NCBI GenBank assembly: GCA_038230835.1
Contig: JBBRMM010000017.1
Span: forward strand, 1 to 64,000
Source: DASUHT01 sp038230835
GTDB taxonomy: Bacteria; Actinomycetota; Thermoleophilia; Gaiellales; JAICJC01
Length of the DNA: 64,000 nt
Reading direction: 5' to 3'
Positions 1 through 7,122 of this stretch are shown piece by piece. The notes under the pieces are model-generated. The model was not told the origin of the DNA, searched no databases, and saw only the letters and a program-made list of their open reading frames with translations. Within the stretch, counting starts at the first letter, position 1. Each line of letters starts with the position of its first letter. Position numbers and translations under genes: made by a program.

Positions 1-138
1 AGACGGCCCGCGCGCCGCACCGTCGGACTCCGCCTGAGCGGCAGCCTCCACGGGAGCGCCCAGCCGGAACAACCATCCCCGAACGCGATCGCGCACCCCG
101 CGAACCAGCCCCCACCCGACGGCGAGGCCAGCGACCAC
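1..138 (-). CDS. Partial hypothetical protein, N-terminal 46 codons
   Basis: This reading frame starts at GTG (136-138) and runs off the left edge without a stop. The visible peptide begins V-V-A-G-L-A-V-G-W-G-L-V-R-G, a hydrophobic stretch, and then turns Ala-rich; a short membrane or secreted protein is possible. The start lies 3 bases after the TGA of the next minus-strand frame (142-144), spacing typical of an operon and the main reason to list it. No family is recognised and no clear Shine-Dalgarno sequence is visible. Confidence 0.3.
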   Translation of the reverse strand, partial: MVAGLAVGWGLVRGVRDRVRGWLFRLGAPVEAAAQAESDGAARGPS

Positions 139-141
139 GTC

Positions 142-526
142 TCAGACCCCCCTACGTGCCTGGCGAAACTCGACTGGCTTCGGTCCCTCCCCAAGCGCAA
201 GCCACTCGACAAACGCGACCGGCCAATCCACCTTCCTCGACGGCGCGTTCCTAGCCACCATCGCCCCCGTTTCGGCCAAGCGGACGACCAGCCTCCCCCG
301 GCTCCACTCGTAGCGACCGCCCCGGGGGACGCACAACCGACGCCGTGGGATCACGAGCGACGTTTGAGCCCGGCGGTCGCAACACCGGCTCCCGAGCCCT
401 CTCGACCTCATCACGCTGCGCTCGCCGCGCGATCGCCTCGCGCCGACGCGCACACACCTCCACCGCAGGCTGCGCCATCACTCCGGCTGATCGGCGATGC
501 GCTGGAAACGGGATCACGTCACCCAT
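142..526 (-). pseudogene. Possible hypothetical gene split between two frames
   Basis: One minus-strand frame opens at ATG 526 with M-G-D-V-I-P-F-P-A-H-R-R-S, a plausible N-terminus, and stays coding-like for about 50 codons. From about position 370 the better coding signal moves to a second frame that reads through W-P-V-A-F-V-E-W-L-A-L-G-E-G and stops at TGA 142-144. A single frameshift near 360-380 would join them into a protein of about 125 residues. Alternatively there are two short genes or none. No family is recognised. The stop is tightly spaced to the following minus-strand start at 138, which favours real coding. Confidence 0.25.
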
Positions 527-696
527 GGCCGAAGTGTCGCAGACGAGCTCGACGATGCAGTTTTCCGCAGTGGGGCCGTCGCCTTTACTCCAGCAGTTGA
601 GGGGGACCTGCAAATCGCCAGATTTCCTGGTTGAGAGTTCGGATGGCGAGGGGCCGCAGTGGGGCGAGAACGGTCGCCAAGCCGGGACTGCTCGCC

Positions 697-702
697 TATG
701 TT
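697..702 (+). promoter_or_regulatory. -10 box TATGTT of a leaderless gene
   Basis: TATGTT is followed by exactly six bases and then GTG 709, so the transcript would begin at the start codon. No convincing -35 is visible. The box also decides the start of the kinase-like gene, whose longer in-frame starts (TTG 631, ATG 643) lack ribosome sites. Confidence 0.5.
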
Positions 703-708
703 CTGTTG

Positions 709-1524
709 GTGGTTCACCGACCTCCATCTGCCGAAGTGCTCACCGCGTTCGCCGCCAGAGGCTGGCCCACGCCACTGGACGGGGGCCAAGGATCGTCCTG
801 GAAGGTCGGTGACCTGGTTGTGAAGCCGCGCGACCTCGGCGAGGCTGAGCTGGAATGGCAGGCCGAGCTGCTCGCTTCGATCCCACGCGACGGCTTCCGC
901 GTCGCTCTCCCGCGGCGCGCCACGAACGGCTCCCTGGTCGTGGATGGCTGGTGCGCGTGGGAGCGGGTGCCTGGCCGTCATGAGCCTCGGCGCTGGCTGG
1001 AGATAATCGCCGCTGGCGAGCGGTTCCACGCCGCCGCCGCGCACGTGCCTCGCCCTGAGTTCATCGGACAGCGCACAGACGCGTGGTCGATCGGCGATCG
1101 CGTCGCCTGGGGCGATCTGCCGATCTCCCGGTTCGGCCAGGTGAAGCATCTTCCGAGGCTTTCCGCCGCGTTGCGGCCGATCGACCAGCCGAGCCAACTC
1201 ATCCACGGCGACCTCACCGGCAACGTCCTCTTTGCCGAGGGCGTCCCTCCGGCAGTCATCGACTTCTCGCCGTACTGGCGCCCGGCGGCGTTCGCGGCGG
1301 CGATCGTAGTCGGCGACGCTCTGATCTGGGAAGGCGCGGACGCGCGCATACTCGACGCGGTCGGTCATATCGACCAGTTCGCTCAGTTCCTCCTGCGCGC
1401 CCTGATCTACCGCGCTGTCACCGATCGACTCTGCTGCCGGGGGGCACCGGCTCGCCCCGACGACGCCGACCCGTATCTCCCAGCCGTCGATCTGGCCTGT
1501 CGCTTCGCCCGCCTTGCAGGCTAG
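709..1524 (+). CDS. APH-fold protein, TIGR02569-like
   Basis: A 271-residue protein of the aminoglycoside phosphotransferase/kinase fold. It resembles an actinobacterial family catalogued as TIGR02569, whose substrate is unknown. Visible motifs: an N-terminal G-G-Q-G-S-S-W-K-V-G nucleotide-binding-like strand followed by V-V-K-P, the catalytic loop I-H-G-D-L-T-G-N-V-L-F (HGDxxxxN), then the metal-binding V-I-D-F-S-P-Y-W-R-P. The core Asp and Asn are therefore present. The GTG start is chosen because family members begin close to the R-P-P-S-A-E-V-L segment and because a leaderless -10 box lies six bases upstream. Nothing ties it to the neighbouring element genes; it may be cargo or chromosomal. 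Confidence 0.65.
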   Translation: MVHRPPSAEVLTAFAARGWPTPLDGGQGSSWKVGDLVVKPRDLGEAELEWQAELLASIPRDGFRVALPRRATNGSLVVDGWCAWERVPGRHEPRRWLEIIAAGERFHAAAAHVPRPEFIGQRTDAWSIGDRVAWGDLPISRFGQVKHLPRLSAALRPIDQPSQLIHGDLTGNVLFAEGVPPAVIDFSPYWRPAAFAAAIVVGDALIWEGADARILDAVGHIDQFAQFLLRALIYRAVTDRLCCRGAPARPDDADPYLPAVDLACRFARLAG

Positions 1525-1700
1525 AGCGTCAGCCGCGGGGTTCCGCCGAACTGAGCAGTCGCGTGGCAGGCAACCTCGCCCGTCCGTATCGCGGCGGGAC
1601 GACCCTCCACCTGCTGGAGTCGAGGGGTAGCCCATTTTCTGCCAGCCGATACCGCCGTTATCCTGTGGATATCCGTCGGCGGTCGCGTCGACAGCTTGTA

Positions 1701-1729
1701 CCCCGCCGGGCGTCATGCGCCCGGCGGGG
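1701..1729 (+). terminator. 12-bp perfect GC hairpin
   Basis: A 12-base arm (1701-1712) and its exact reverse complement (1718-1729) flank the loop TCATG. It lies 176 bases after the kinase-like gene and before the next start. There is no T tract on either side, so it is a terminator-like hairpin, possibly with another role. Confidence 0.45.
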
Positions 1730-1808
1730 CCCCTACGTCCGATCGCTGCCCTACGATGTGATCGAGGTGATGCCTCAGGGGTGAGTGCAAGTTGTGGAGG
1801 AGCGACTC

Positions 1809-2306
1809 GTGGACGTGCAACAGCGGTGGTACGCCGGTGTTGATCTGGCTGGATACGCCTGGGAGCACGCCGTGGTGCGCGTTCCCACCCGCGATGGGGT
1901 AGCGCAGCGGACGGTGTGTGGTGCCGAGCGGGATCGGTATATCGAGGCTTGCAGGTTGCATCCGGATCGTTTCTGGTGGCAGTCGCGTCCAGGTGAGGTG
2001 CCACAGATCGTGCCGCTGAATCACCCATTCCACATGACGGACGAGCGCATCGCGACCATCTCAGCGGCGGACTACAGGCGCTACCAGTCGAAGATGCGCG
2101 GAGCGTTCGAGCGCGCGCTCGGCACCTCGTCGCGAGCGGCGAGAACCTCCGCACCGCCACCGCACGCGTACGTGCGGTCCCACAGCCGGTCGCGCCGACC
2201 GCTGCGCCGACGCGGCCGCCAGCCAAGCGGGAGTCGCGGCGACCCCGACTTAGCGGACGACGACTTAGGCCCATCTTCGCGTGAAGCGGCGGCGTGGAGA
2301 TGGTAG
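1809..2306 (+). CDS. Hypothetical protein, 165 aa
   Basis: No family is recognised. The start GTG 1809 follows GGAGG (1796-1800) by eight bases, a good ribosome site. An in-frame GTG at 1785 has none. The first 110 residues are mixed and folded-looking (W-Y-A-G-V-D-L-A-G-Y-A-W-E-H near the N-terminus, several Trp and His). The last 50 are Arg/Ser/Pro-rich and low complexity. The stop overlaps the start of the Prim-Pol gene, so the two are probably co-transcribed as replication-module genes of the element. No membrane segment or signal peptide is seen. Confidence 0.5.
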   Translation: MDVQQRWYAGVDLAGYAWEHAVVRVPTRDGVAQRTVCGAERDRYIEACRLHPDRFWWQSRPGEVPQIVPLNHPFHMTDERIATISAADYRRYQSKMRGAFERALGTSSRAARTSAPPPHAYVRSHSRSRRPLRRRGRQPSGSRGDPDLADDDLGPSSREAAAWRW

Positions 2307-3604
2307 GAGATCCCGGCCGCTCATTTGCGTTCGTCGCGCTCGAGACGCCAGGCGAGAAGATGTGCCGCTTCGCTGCGCGGTACCTGGAACTCGGGTTCGA
2401 CGTGATCCCGCTCGCGCCGGGATCGAAGGTTGCGTACCCTGGTCTTTTGCCGGTCGTTGACGGCAAGCCTTCGTGGCGGCCACTTGTCGGAAATGCACAC
2501 GCAAGTGCCGCGACCGTGAGCCGACTACCTGCGAATCCGGGCATCAACATCGGAATCTTCGTCGGCCAAGGACGGGTCGTCGCAGACATCGACCGTCATG
2601 TCCCTCTGCCTCTCCTGCGGGAGTTCTTGCGCCTCGGAGCGCCGGTTGTCGCTACCAAGCGAGGCGTCCACGTCTACCTGTCGGGATCATCCCCAACGCG
2701 CTCTACAGCATTCGGGCACATTAGGGGCGCAGGCAGCTACGTCGTCGCTCCACCGAGCATCCACGAAAGCGGTACCGAGTACACGTGGCTGCAACGCCCG
2801 GCCACATGTCCTCCGCCGCCGGTAGACGACTTCCTGGCCGTGATGGAACGCCAAGGACACATCCTCGCACCGGAAGCCAGTCCGACGGAAGGTCAGTCAG
2901 TAGTAAATGGCAGCGCAGCGGGTGGGTCAGTGGTGAATATGGGTTCACTACTGCCCCACTCTGTGCCGAGCAGTTGGCACGCAGGACTAGACGGCCTCGG
3001 TCTGGACGACCTCGCGGAGTGGGACAGCCGCAAGTTCTTCGTCGACGCATTCGTAACGCTGCTGGGCATCCCGTGCAGCGAAATCGGGCGTTCGTTCTGC
3101 TGCGTCTTGCCGGGACACGAAGAACGGCATCCCTCGGCGTCGCTGTGGCCCGATGCCAAAGGCCGAGTCGTGTACCACGACTGGCACGCGCAAGGCACGA
3201 TGCTCGAGTACCTCACGCTGGCCGAGGTGTACGCGGCAAGCGTCACGCGAGTCGTCCGCAAACTACCCGGGCCGACACTCGGATGCTGGAAAGTGCGCCT
3301 GCTGATCGCGCTGGGGTTCATCCAGCCAACCGCTGTGCGCCTTCCGTCGCTGCCATCCAACCCGTCTCCCGCCGAGCGCAAGGTGCACGACGGGCTCAAG
3401 CTGCTCGTTCAGTGCCGCTGGCTGCGGAACCCCGGACAGCCGGTGCCGTTCGGGCACCACTTCGCCGCCGAATGGTGCGGCCTCTCCGAACGACACGCGG
3501 GCCTCGCCATCCAGCGCCTCATGGAGCACGGCGTCATCCAGCGCGTGCCCACCCCTCCAGGCGGAGGTCGAGTCAACTTCTACCTGCCGGGTGAACTCGC
3601 ATGA
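2300..3604 (+). CDS. Prim-Pol domain replication protein
   Basis: A 434-residue protein whose first 190 residues match the bifunctional DNA primase/polymerase (Prim-Pol) fold: F-D-V-I-P-L-A-P-G-S-K near the N-terminus, N-I-G-I-F-V-G with V-V-A-D-I-D (the D-x-D metal site), G-V-H-V-Y-L, and G-S-Y-V-V-A-P-P-S-I-H. A second block near residues 255-300 reads F-C-C-V-L-P-G-H-E-E-R-H-P-S-A-S, a CHC2-primase-like zinc segment. The C-terminal 80 residues look like a winged helix. No helicase motor is seen. In AICEs such a protein initiates replication of the excised element. ATG 2300 overlaps the upstream stop. ATG 2360 is an alternative start and would still keep the whole domain. Confidence 0.75.
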   Translation: MVGDPGRSFAFVALETPGEKMCRFAARYLELGFDVIPLAPGSKVAYPGLLPVVDGKPSWRPLVGNAHASAATVSRLPANPGINIGIFVGQGRVVADIDRHVPLPLLREFLRLGAPVVATKRGVHVYLSGSSPTRSTAFGHIRGAGSYVVAPPSIHESGTEYTWLQRPATCPPPPVDDFLAVMERQGHILAPEASPTEGQSVVNGSAAGGSVVNMGSLLPHSVPSSWHAGLDGLGLDDLAEWDSRKFFVDAFVTLLGIPCSEIGRSFCCVLPGHEERHPSASLWPDAKGRVVYHDWHAQGTMLEYLTLAEVYAASVTRVVRKLPGPTLGCWKVRLLIALGFIQPTAVRLPSLPSNPSPAERKVHDGLKLLVQCRWLRNPGQPVPFGHHFAAEWCGLSERHAGLAIQRLMEHGVIQRVPTPPGGGRVNFYLPGELA

Positions 3605-3675
3605 CCCCAAACGACCAGCCCACCCGCACAGGGCCGCCCTCCACGGCCGAACTCGCCAGCAGGGGCGCCCGGTGA
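3601..3675 (+). CDS. 24-aa linker ORF between Prim-Pol and methyltransferase
   Basis: ATG 3601 overlaps the Prim-Pol stop as ATGA, and its TGA (3673-3675) overlaps the next start GTG 3672 as GTGA. The peptide is Pro/Thr/Ser-rich (M-T-P-N-D-Q-P-T-R-T-G-P-P-S-T-A-E-L) with no family. Its best support is that it bridges two genes with translational-coupling overlaps at both ends. It may serve mainly to carry ribosomes to the methyltransferase start. Confidence 0.4.
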   Translation: MTPNDQPTRTGPPSTAELASRGAR

Positions 3676-4256
3676 GCGCCATCGCGACCCGGAAACGTAA
3701 CGCGCGGAGGGTTACAGGTAGCGGCCGCTGCGCCGCTTGCGGAGACTTGTTCGAACGGTCGCGGCGAGACAAAAGCTACTGCCTGGACGCGTGCCGGCAG
3801 CGCGCGTATCGACGGCGGCGCAAGGCTGACCGGATGGCCGTCCACTACTCCAGCGCAAACGTGGAATGGTCGACGCCGCAGGCGTTCTTCGACATGCTCG
3901 ACGACGAGTTCCACTTCGACCTCGACGTGTGCGCGACCGCCGACAACGCGAAGTGTGCTCGGTACTACACCCGGGCGGACGACGGCCTCGCCCAGCCCTG
4001 GAGTGGCACGTGCTGGATGAACCCGCCGTATGGCCGCGAGATCGGTAAGTGGATGCGCAAGGCGTGGGAATCAAGTCGTGCTGGCGCGACCGTGGTGTGC
4101 CTTGTGCCGGCACGGCCGGGCTCGGCGTGGTGGCACGACTACGCCGCGCAGGGCGACGTTCGATTTCTCCGTGGTCGCCTTAAGTTCGGGAACTCCAAGG
4201 AGAGCGCGCCGTTTCCCTCAGCGGTCGTCATCTTCCGACCCGAGGCGTCGTCGTGA
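3672..4256 (+). CDS. Zinc-finger DNA N-6-adenine methyltransferase
   Basis: A 194-residue protein. The first 50 residues form a C-A-A-C ... C-L-D-A-C Cys4 zinc-finger-like module with a basic tail (R-Q-R-A-Y-R-R-R-R-K). The remainder matches the phage-type Dam family: S-T-P-Q-A-F-F-D-M-L near the domain start, D-L-D-V-C-A-T, and the catalytic M-N-P-P-Y-G (motif IV as NPPY). The family methylates adenine in DNA and is common on phages and integrative elements without a partner nuclease; none is seen here. The GTG start overlaps the upstream stop, and the stop overlaps the next GTG. It probably protects or marks the element during replication (inference). Confidence 0.8.
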   Translation: MSAIATRKRNARRVTGSGRCAACGDLFERSRRDKSYCLDACRQRAYRRRRKADRMAVHYSSANVEWSTPQAFFDMLDDEFHFDLDVCATADNAKCARYYTRADDGLAQPWSGTCWMNPPYGREIGKWMRKAWESSRAGATVVCLVPARPGSAWWHDYAAQGDVRFLRGRLKFGNSKESAPFPSAVVIFRPEASS

Positions 4257-4599
4257 GCGGCTATCTGACTGTGGCGGCCGTTGCGGAGGAACTCGACGTG
4301 CTCGGCGCGGGCTGTGCTGCGGTGGGTCGAGCGGCGACCTGGAGCTCGACCGTCTCGTGACTCCGATCTCGCTCACCCCCCATCGGATCGCCGAGATCGT
4401 ACGGCTACTCCACGCCCGTCGCCGCAAACGGGACGCGCGGACGCTGATCGGCAGCACTGGGGTCTGTCGGGTGGTGGCCGCTGCGGAGAACGTCCGGTTC
4501 GACAGTGTCCCCCGCAGGTGGGCGAAGCCGAGGGTGTCGCGGAGACACGAGAGCTCGCCCCACGCAGATTGTGCGAGCCTGGTCATGGAGGCGTGGTGA
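4253..4599 (+). pseudogene. Decayed HTH protein, or two small coupled ORFs
   Basis: GTG 4253 (GTGA overlap with the methyltransferase stop) opens a frame reading Y-L-T-V-A-A-V-A-E-E-L-D-V, the start of a helix-turn-helix of excisionase/MerR type. The continuation S-A-R-A-V-L-R-W-V-E-R is found one frame over (from about 4301). A third frame then gives D-L-E-L-D-R-L-V-T-P-I-S-L-T-P-H-R-I-A-E-I, open to TGA 4599. Two frameshifts, near 4300 and 4334, would restore one protein of about 115 residues. The other reading is two genuine short genes, 4253-4360 (35 aa) and 4357-4599 (80 aa), which also meet by a GTGA overlap. The HTH match across frames makes decay more likely in my view. Confidence 0.45.
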
Positions 4600-4904
4600 C
4601 CCGAGATCGACTGCTGACCGTCGCGGAGGTCGCTGCTCTGCTCGGCTACTCGCCGAAGACCGTCAAGCGGCGCATCCGCGCCGGGTTGCTGCCCGCATTC
4701 CGCGACGGTCGGCTCGTCCGGGTGCGTGAGGGCGACGTCGACCGCTACGTCGCAGCTCGGATCTCCACCCACTCGGGATCGCCCCCGGCTCGCCTTGGCG
4801 GGGTGGCTCTGCCGCCCAGCGCAAGGCTCTGGGATGACCCGCGTACACTCACCCCGCTCGGCCACGAGCGGAGTCCGCTCCCAACCTCCAGGAGACGACG
4901 ATGA
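4596..4904 (+). CDS. HTH excisionase-like protein
   Basis: A 102-residue protein. The first 60 residues form a winged HTH of excisionase/MerR type: L-L-T-V-A-E-V-A-A-L-L-G-Y-S-P-K-T-V-K-R, then I-R-A-G-L-L-P-A-F and V-R-V-R-E-G-D-V-D-R-Y-V. Such proteins bind arms of the att site and direct the integrase to excise. The basic C-terminal third (ending T-S-R-R-R-R) is disordered-looking. A GGAGG (4587-4591) precedes tandem GTG codons at 4593 and 4596; 4596 is chosen for its GTGA overlap. Its stop overlaps the integrase ATG, so xis and int would be made together. Confidence 0.7.
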   Translation: MTRDRLLTVAEVAALLGYSPKTVKRRIRAGLLPAFRDGRLVRVREGDVDRYVAARISTHSGSPPARLGGVALPPSARLWDDPRTLTPLGHERSPLPTSRRRR

Positions 4905-6106
4905 GCAGGAGCTACCCCGGCATCACCCGGCGCGTCGACCAGTACGGCCGCGCCAGGTATCGAGCTCGCGTCCGCCGCGGCGATCAGCGACTCTCCGCGA
5001 CGTTCCCGACGATCGAAGAAGCGCTTGCGTGGCAAGCACAGGCCATTTCTGCCGTCGAGCGATCGATCGCCCCGCCCCCCGCGAGGCCCGCGCCGGTCGC
5101 GCATCACGACCAGCCGGTGATCTTCGAAGCGGCGACCCGGCTCGTGCGTGGGATGCGCGACGGTTCGGCTGTCACCAACAGCGGCGAGGCGTACAAGCCG
5201 AGCGTGGTGCGGAAGTACGAGGCCGCACTGCGACTCGACGTCGTCCCGAGCGTCGGCGCGATCCCGGTCGACGAACTCACGCGCGGCGACGTCCAGCGCT
5301 TGGTCGACGAGATCGGTCGCAGCGCGAGCGTCGATCGAGCCGCGAAAGCACTCGTGGCGCTGCGCGTGGTGCTGCGGCAGTGTGAACGGTACGGCGAGAT
5401 CGAAGCTAACCCATGCCGAGGCGTCAGCGTCCCCCGCCGCCGCGACGAGGAACGACCCGCCCGCGTCCTCACCGTCGCCGAAGTCGAGCGCCTACTCGCC
5501 GCCGCGCAGGCCGACGATGAACGGCTCAAACGCAGCCTCGCTCACCCGCTGGTCCTACTGGCCGCATTTACCGGCGCGCGCCTCGGTGAGCTCCTGGCAC
5601 TCGCGTGGGGCCCGACCGGCCTCGATCTCGACCAGCATCGCATGACCATCTCGCGCTCGCTCGACCGCTACCGCGACGAGCAAACCCGCCGCCACCAGTT
5701 CATCACGCCGAAAAGCCGCGCCAGCCGCCGAGGCGTTCCGCTCGACCAACGCGCAGTCGCTGGGCTGCGCGCGCATCGCCTCGCGTCCGGGCGACCCGCA
5801 GACGGCGAACTCGTGTTCAGCGACGTCCTCGGACGCCCGCTGATCCCCCAATCGATCCCGCGGCACCTGTGGCTGCGAACGCTCGACCGGGCGAAGCTCG
5901 CCGACCCGCAGCCCAGGTTCCACGACTTACGCCACGCTTGGGCGAGCCACGCACTCGCGAGCGGCCTGGGAGCGCACGCCGTCGCGAAGCTCCTCGGCCA
6001 CTCAGACGCGGGCCTCGTCTGGCAGCGCTACGGCCACGCCCTCCCGGACGAGCTCGCCGGGGCAGCCGACCGGATCGCGTCGTGGCGCCACGCCGCGATG
6101 GCCTGA
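4901..6106 (+). CDS. int: Tyrosine recombinase / integrase
   Basis: A 401-residue site-specific recombinase. The N-terminal 60 residues resemble an arm-binding domain, residues 75-180 a SAM-like core-binding domain, and residues 200-390 the catalytic domain. All active-site residues are visible: Arg in F-T-G-A-R-L-G-E-L-L, Lys in I-T-P-K-S-R, His-x-x-Arg in F-H-D-L-R-H-A-W-A-S, His in L-L-G-H-S-D, and the nucleophile Tyr in V-W-Q-R-Y-G-H-A-L. ATG 4901 overlaps the excisionase stop (ATGA). The gene ends 63 bases before the tRNA-Glu 3' fragment, the usual place for an integrase that recombines at a tRNA gene. It appears intact, so the element may still be mobile. Confidence 0.93.
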   Translation: MSRSYPGITRRVDQYGRARYRARVRRGDQRLSATFPTIEEALAWQAQAISAVERSIAPPPARPAPVAHHDQPVIFEAATRLVRGMRDGSAVTNSGEAYKPSVVRKYEAALRLDVVPSVGAIPVDELTRGDVQRLVDEIGRSASVDRAAKALVALRVVLRQCERYGEIEANPCRGVSVPRRRDEERPARVLTVAEVERLLAAAQADDERLKRSLAHPLVLLAAFTGARLGELLALAWGPTGLDLDQHRMTISRSLDRYRDEQTRRHQFITPKSRASRRGVPLDQRAVAGLRAHRLASGRPADGELVFSDVLGRPLIPQSIPRHLWLRTLDRAKLADPQPRFHDLRHAWASHALASGLGAHAVAKLLGHSDAGLVWQRYGHALPDELAGAADRIASWRHAAMA

Positions 6107-6169
6107 GATTGGCCCGCGAGACGAGCGCCGGGCCGCCAACCTCCTGCACGTTACGGGGTTCTGCCACGT

Positions 6170-6212
6170 CTCTCACGGCGGTAACACCGGTTCGAATCCG
6201 GTATGCGGTACC
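6170..6212 (+). other. attR: 3' half of tRNA-Glu(CUC)
   Basis: The 43 bases read as tRNA-Glu from the anticodon loop onward: loop CTCTCAC with anticodon CTC, 3' anticodon stem GGCGG, four-base variable loop TAAC, T stem/loop ACCGG-TTCGAAT-CCGGT, acceptor strand ATGCGGT and discriminator A. The five bases before the loop (CACGT) cannot pair with GGCGG and no D arm precedes, so the 5' half is absent. This is the displaced 3' end left when an element integrates into a tRNA gene. The intact tRNA should lie at the element's other end, outside the window. Confidence 0.85.
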
Positions 6213-6216
6213 TCCC

Positions 6217-6268
6217 CCGAGAACCCCCGTGGATCTGGCTCCAGGAGCCGGAGAGCGGGGGTTCTCGG
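6217..6268 (+). terminator. 13-bp hairpin terminator behind the tRNA remnant
   Basis: The arms CCGAGAACCCCCG (6217-6229) and CGGGGGTTCTCGG (6256-6268) pair perfectly, with a smaller inner stem (GGCTCC/GGAGCC). It starts four bases after the tRNA remnant and was most likely the tRNA-Glu terminator before integration. Confidence 0.7.
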
Positions 6269-6336
6269 CGTTGCTGATGGGCAACATCGCGGGCTAATGT
6301 CCCTTGGAGGCTAGGGATGCGACCTCCTCGCGACGG

Positions 6337-6342
6337 TAGCCT
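6337..6342 (+). promoter_or_regulatory. -10 box TAGCCT of a leaderless gene
   Basis: TAGCCT lies eight bases before ATG 6351. There is no ribosome-binding site, which fits a leaderless transcript. No clear -35 is seen. Confidence 0.4.
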
Positions 6343-6350
6343 TGGCCAAG

Positions 6351-6836
6351 ATGATGCGATGGAAGATCGTGCTTGGGGTCGGCCTTCTCACGGCACTTGC
6401 GCTCTTGGTGTGGGGGCGAAGTGCGATGCCTCCATCGCCAGAAGGGGGGACGCCCGCGCGTCCGTGGTATCTCCTCTGGGCGGCGATTGCAACGGTGGGG
6501 ATCGCGTCCGCCGCTGCATGGTTCACGCAAGCCGTCAGCACCCAGCCCCGTGTTCCGGGCGCGGTTGCGCGCGGTGCCGTCCTCGTCGTCGCCTCAGTAG
6601 CCGTGCTTGGACTTGGAGAGGCGGCGGTCTACGTCGCCAAGCATCCGTCGTTCGGATTGTGTCGCCAACGGGATGATCACGTGCAGTGTGGGCAACAGCC
6701 GGATCGACCGACCGCCGAGGACCATGCCGCACTCCTTTTCTTCGGCGGGGTAGGAGTCGTCGCGCTCCTCGGTGTGAGCGCCATGATTGCGATCAACCGG
6801 TCACACCCCGCGCCATCCGTATCGACGCGAGGCTGA
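6351..6836 (+). CDS. Hypothetical four-helix membrane protein
   Basis: A 161-residue protein with hydrophobic segments at roughly 5-22, 40-60, 75-95 and 130-150, so four membrane helices are predicted by eye. The extracellular-looking loop between the last two has a Cys pair (L-C-R-Q-R-D-D-H-V-Q-C). No family is recognised. The start ATG 6351 fits the -10 box at 6337-6342; a longer TTG start at 6342 would overlap that box. It is the first gene on the chromosomal side of attR. Confidence 0.6.
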   Translation: MMRWKIVLGVGLLTALALLVWGRSAMPPSPEGGTPARPWYLLWAAIATVGIASAAAWFTQAVSTQPRVPGAVARGAVLVVASVAVLGLGEAAVYVAKHPSFGLCRQRDDHVQCGQQPDRPTAEDHAALLFFGGVGVVALLGVSAMIAINRSHPAPSVSTRG

Positions 6837-6882
6837 CCGCCCGTCCGGGCTGACCGCCCATATCTCGCCGCTCGCGTCGATG

Positions 6883-6888
6883 TACCCT
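6883..6888 (+). promoter_or_regulatory. -10 box TACCCT of a leaderless gene
   Basis: TACCCT is followed by six bases and GTG 6895, the leaderless arrangement seen elsewhere in this window. Confidence 0.45.
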
Positions 6889-6894
6889 TCCGGC

Positions 6895-7122
6895 GTGGAA
6901 TCCGAGAGACGGCCACCGAAGCGACCATCGCGCTGGCAGCGTCTCCGGGCGCGACTCCGCCTCCGTCCGGTCCCAGAGGACCCCGAACCACCGGCTGACC
7001 CCGACGACCACGCGCTCGTCGCCACCGGCGGGCCTCGCAGGCCACGTCCGTCGAGTTCGGAGGCGTTGCCGCTCCCGACCGGTGACGAGCCACCCACCGA
7101 CGGCATCGGCTCCGGCGCGTAA
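6895..7122 (+). CDS. Small Pro/Arg-rich hypothetical protein
   Basis: A 75-residue protein, strongly basic at the N-terminus (W-Q-R-L-R-A-R-L-R-L-R) and Pro/Asp-rich afterwards (P-E-D-P-E-P-P-A-D-P-D-D-H). It is likely disordered, with no membrane segment and no recognised family. Support rests on the leaderless -10 box six bases upstream of the GTG start and on strong third-position GC. A non-coding explanation cannot be excluded. Confidence 0.4.
   Translation: MESERRPPKRPSRWQRLRARLRLRPVPEDPEPPADPDDHALVATGGPRRPRPSSSEALPLPTGDEPPTDGIGSGA

Larger units (their letters stand above)
1..6212 (+). mobile_element. Right part of an AICE-like integrative element
   Basis: From the left window edge to a tRNA-Glu remnant, the sequence carries a Prim-Pol replication protein, an adenine methyltransferase, HTH genes of excisionase type and a tyrosine integrase, ending 63 bases before the tRNA sequence. 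This rep-xis-int-att order is that of actinomycete integrative and conjugative elements such as pSAM2, one class of which replicates with a Prim-Pol protein. Only the right end is in the window. If the element is complete, attL with the reconstituted tRNA gene and the FtsK-like transfer gene lie to the left. That the genes before 2.3 kb belong to the element is inference from position. Confidence 0.7.

Noticed and set aside
514..2589. A 691-codon open frame on the minus strand
   Set aside because: Antisense to the kinase-like, hypothetical and Prim-Pol genes; composition is Arg/Pro/Ala-rich with no motif, as expected for a shadow frame in high-GC DNA.
6107..6212. An intact tRNA gene at the element end
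   Set aside because: Bases before the anticodon loop do not pair with the 3' stem and there is no D arm or 5' acceptor strand, so only the 3' half exists.
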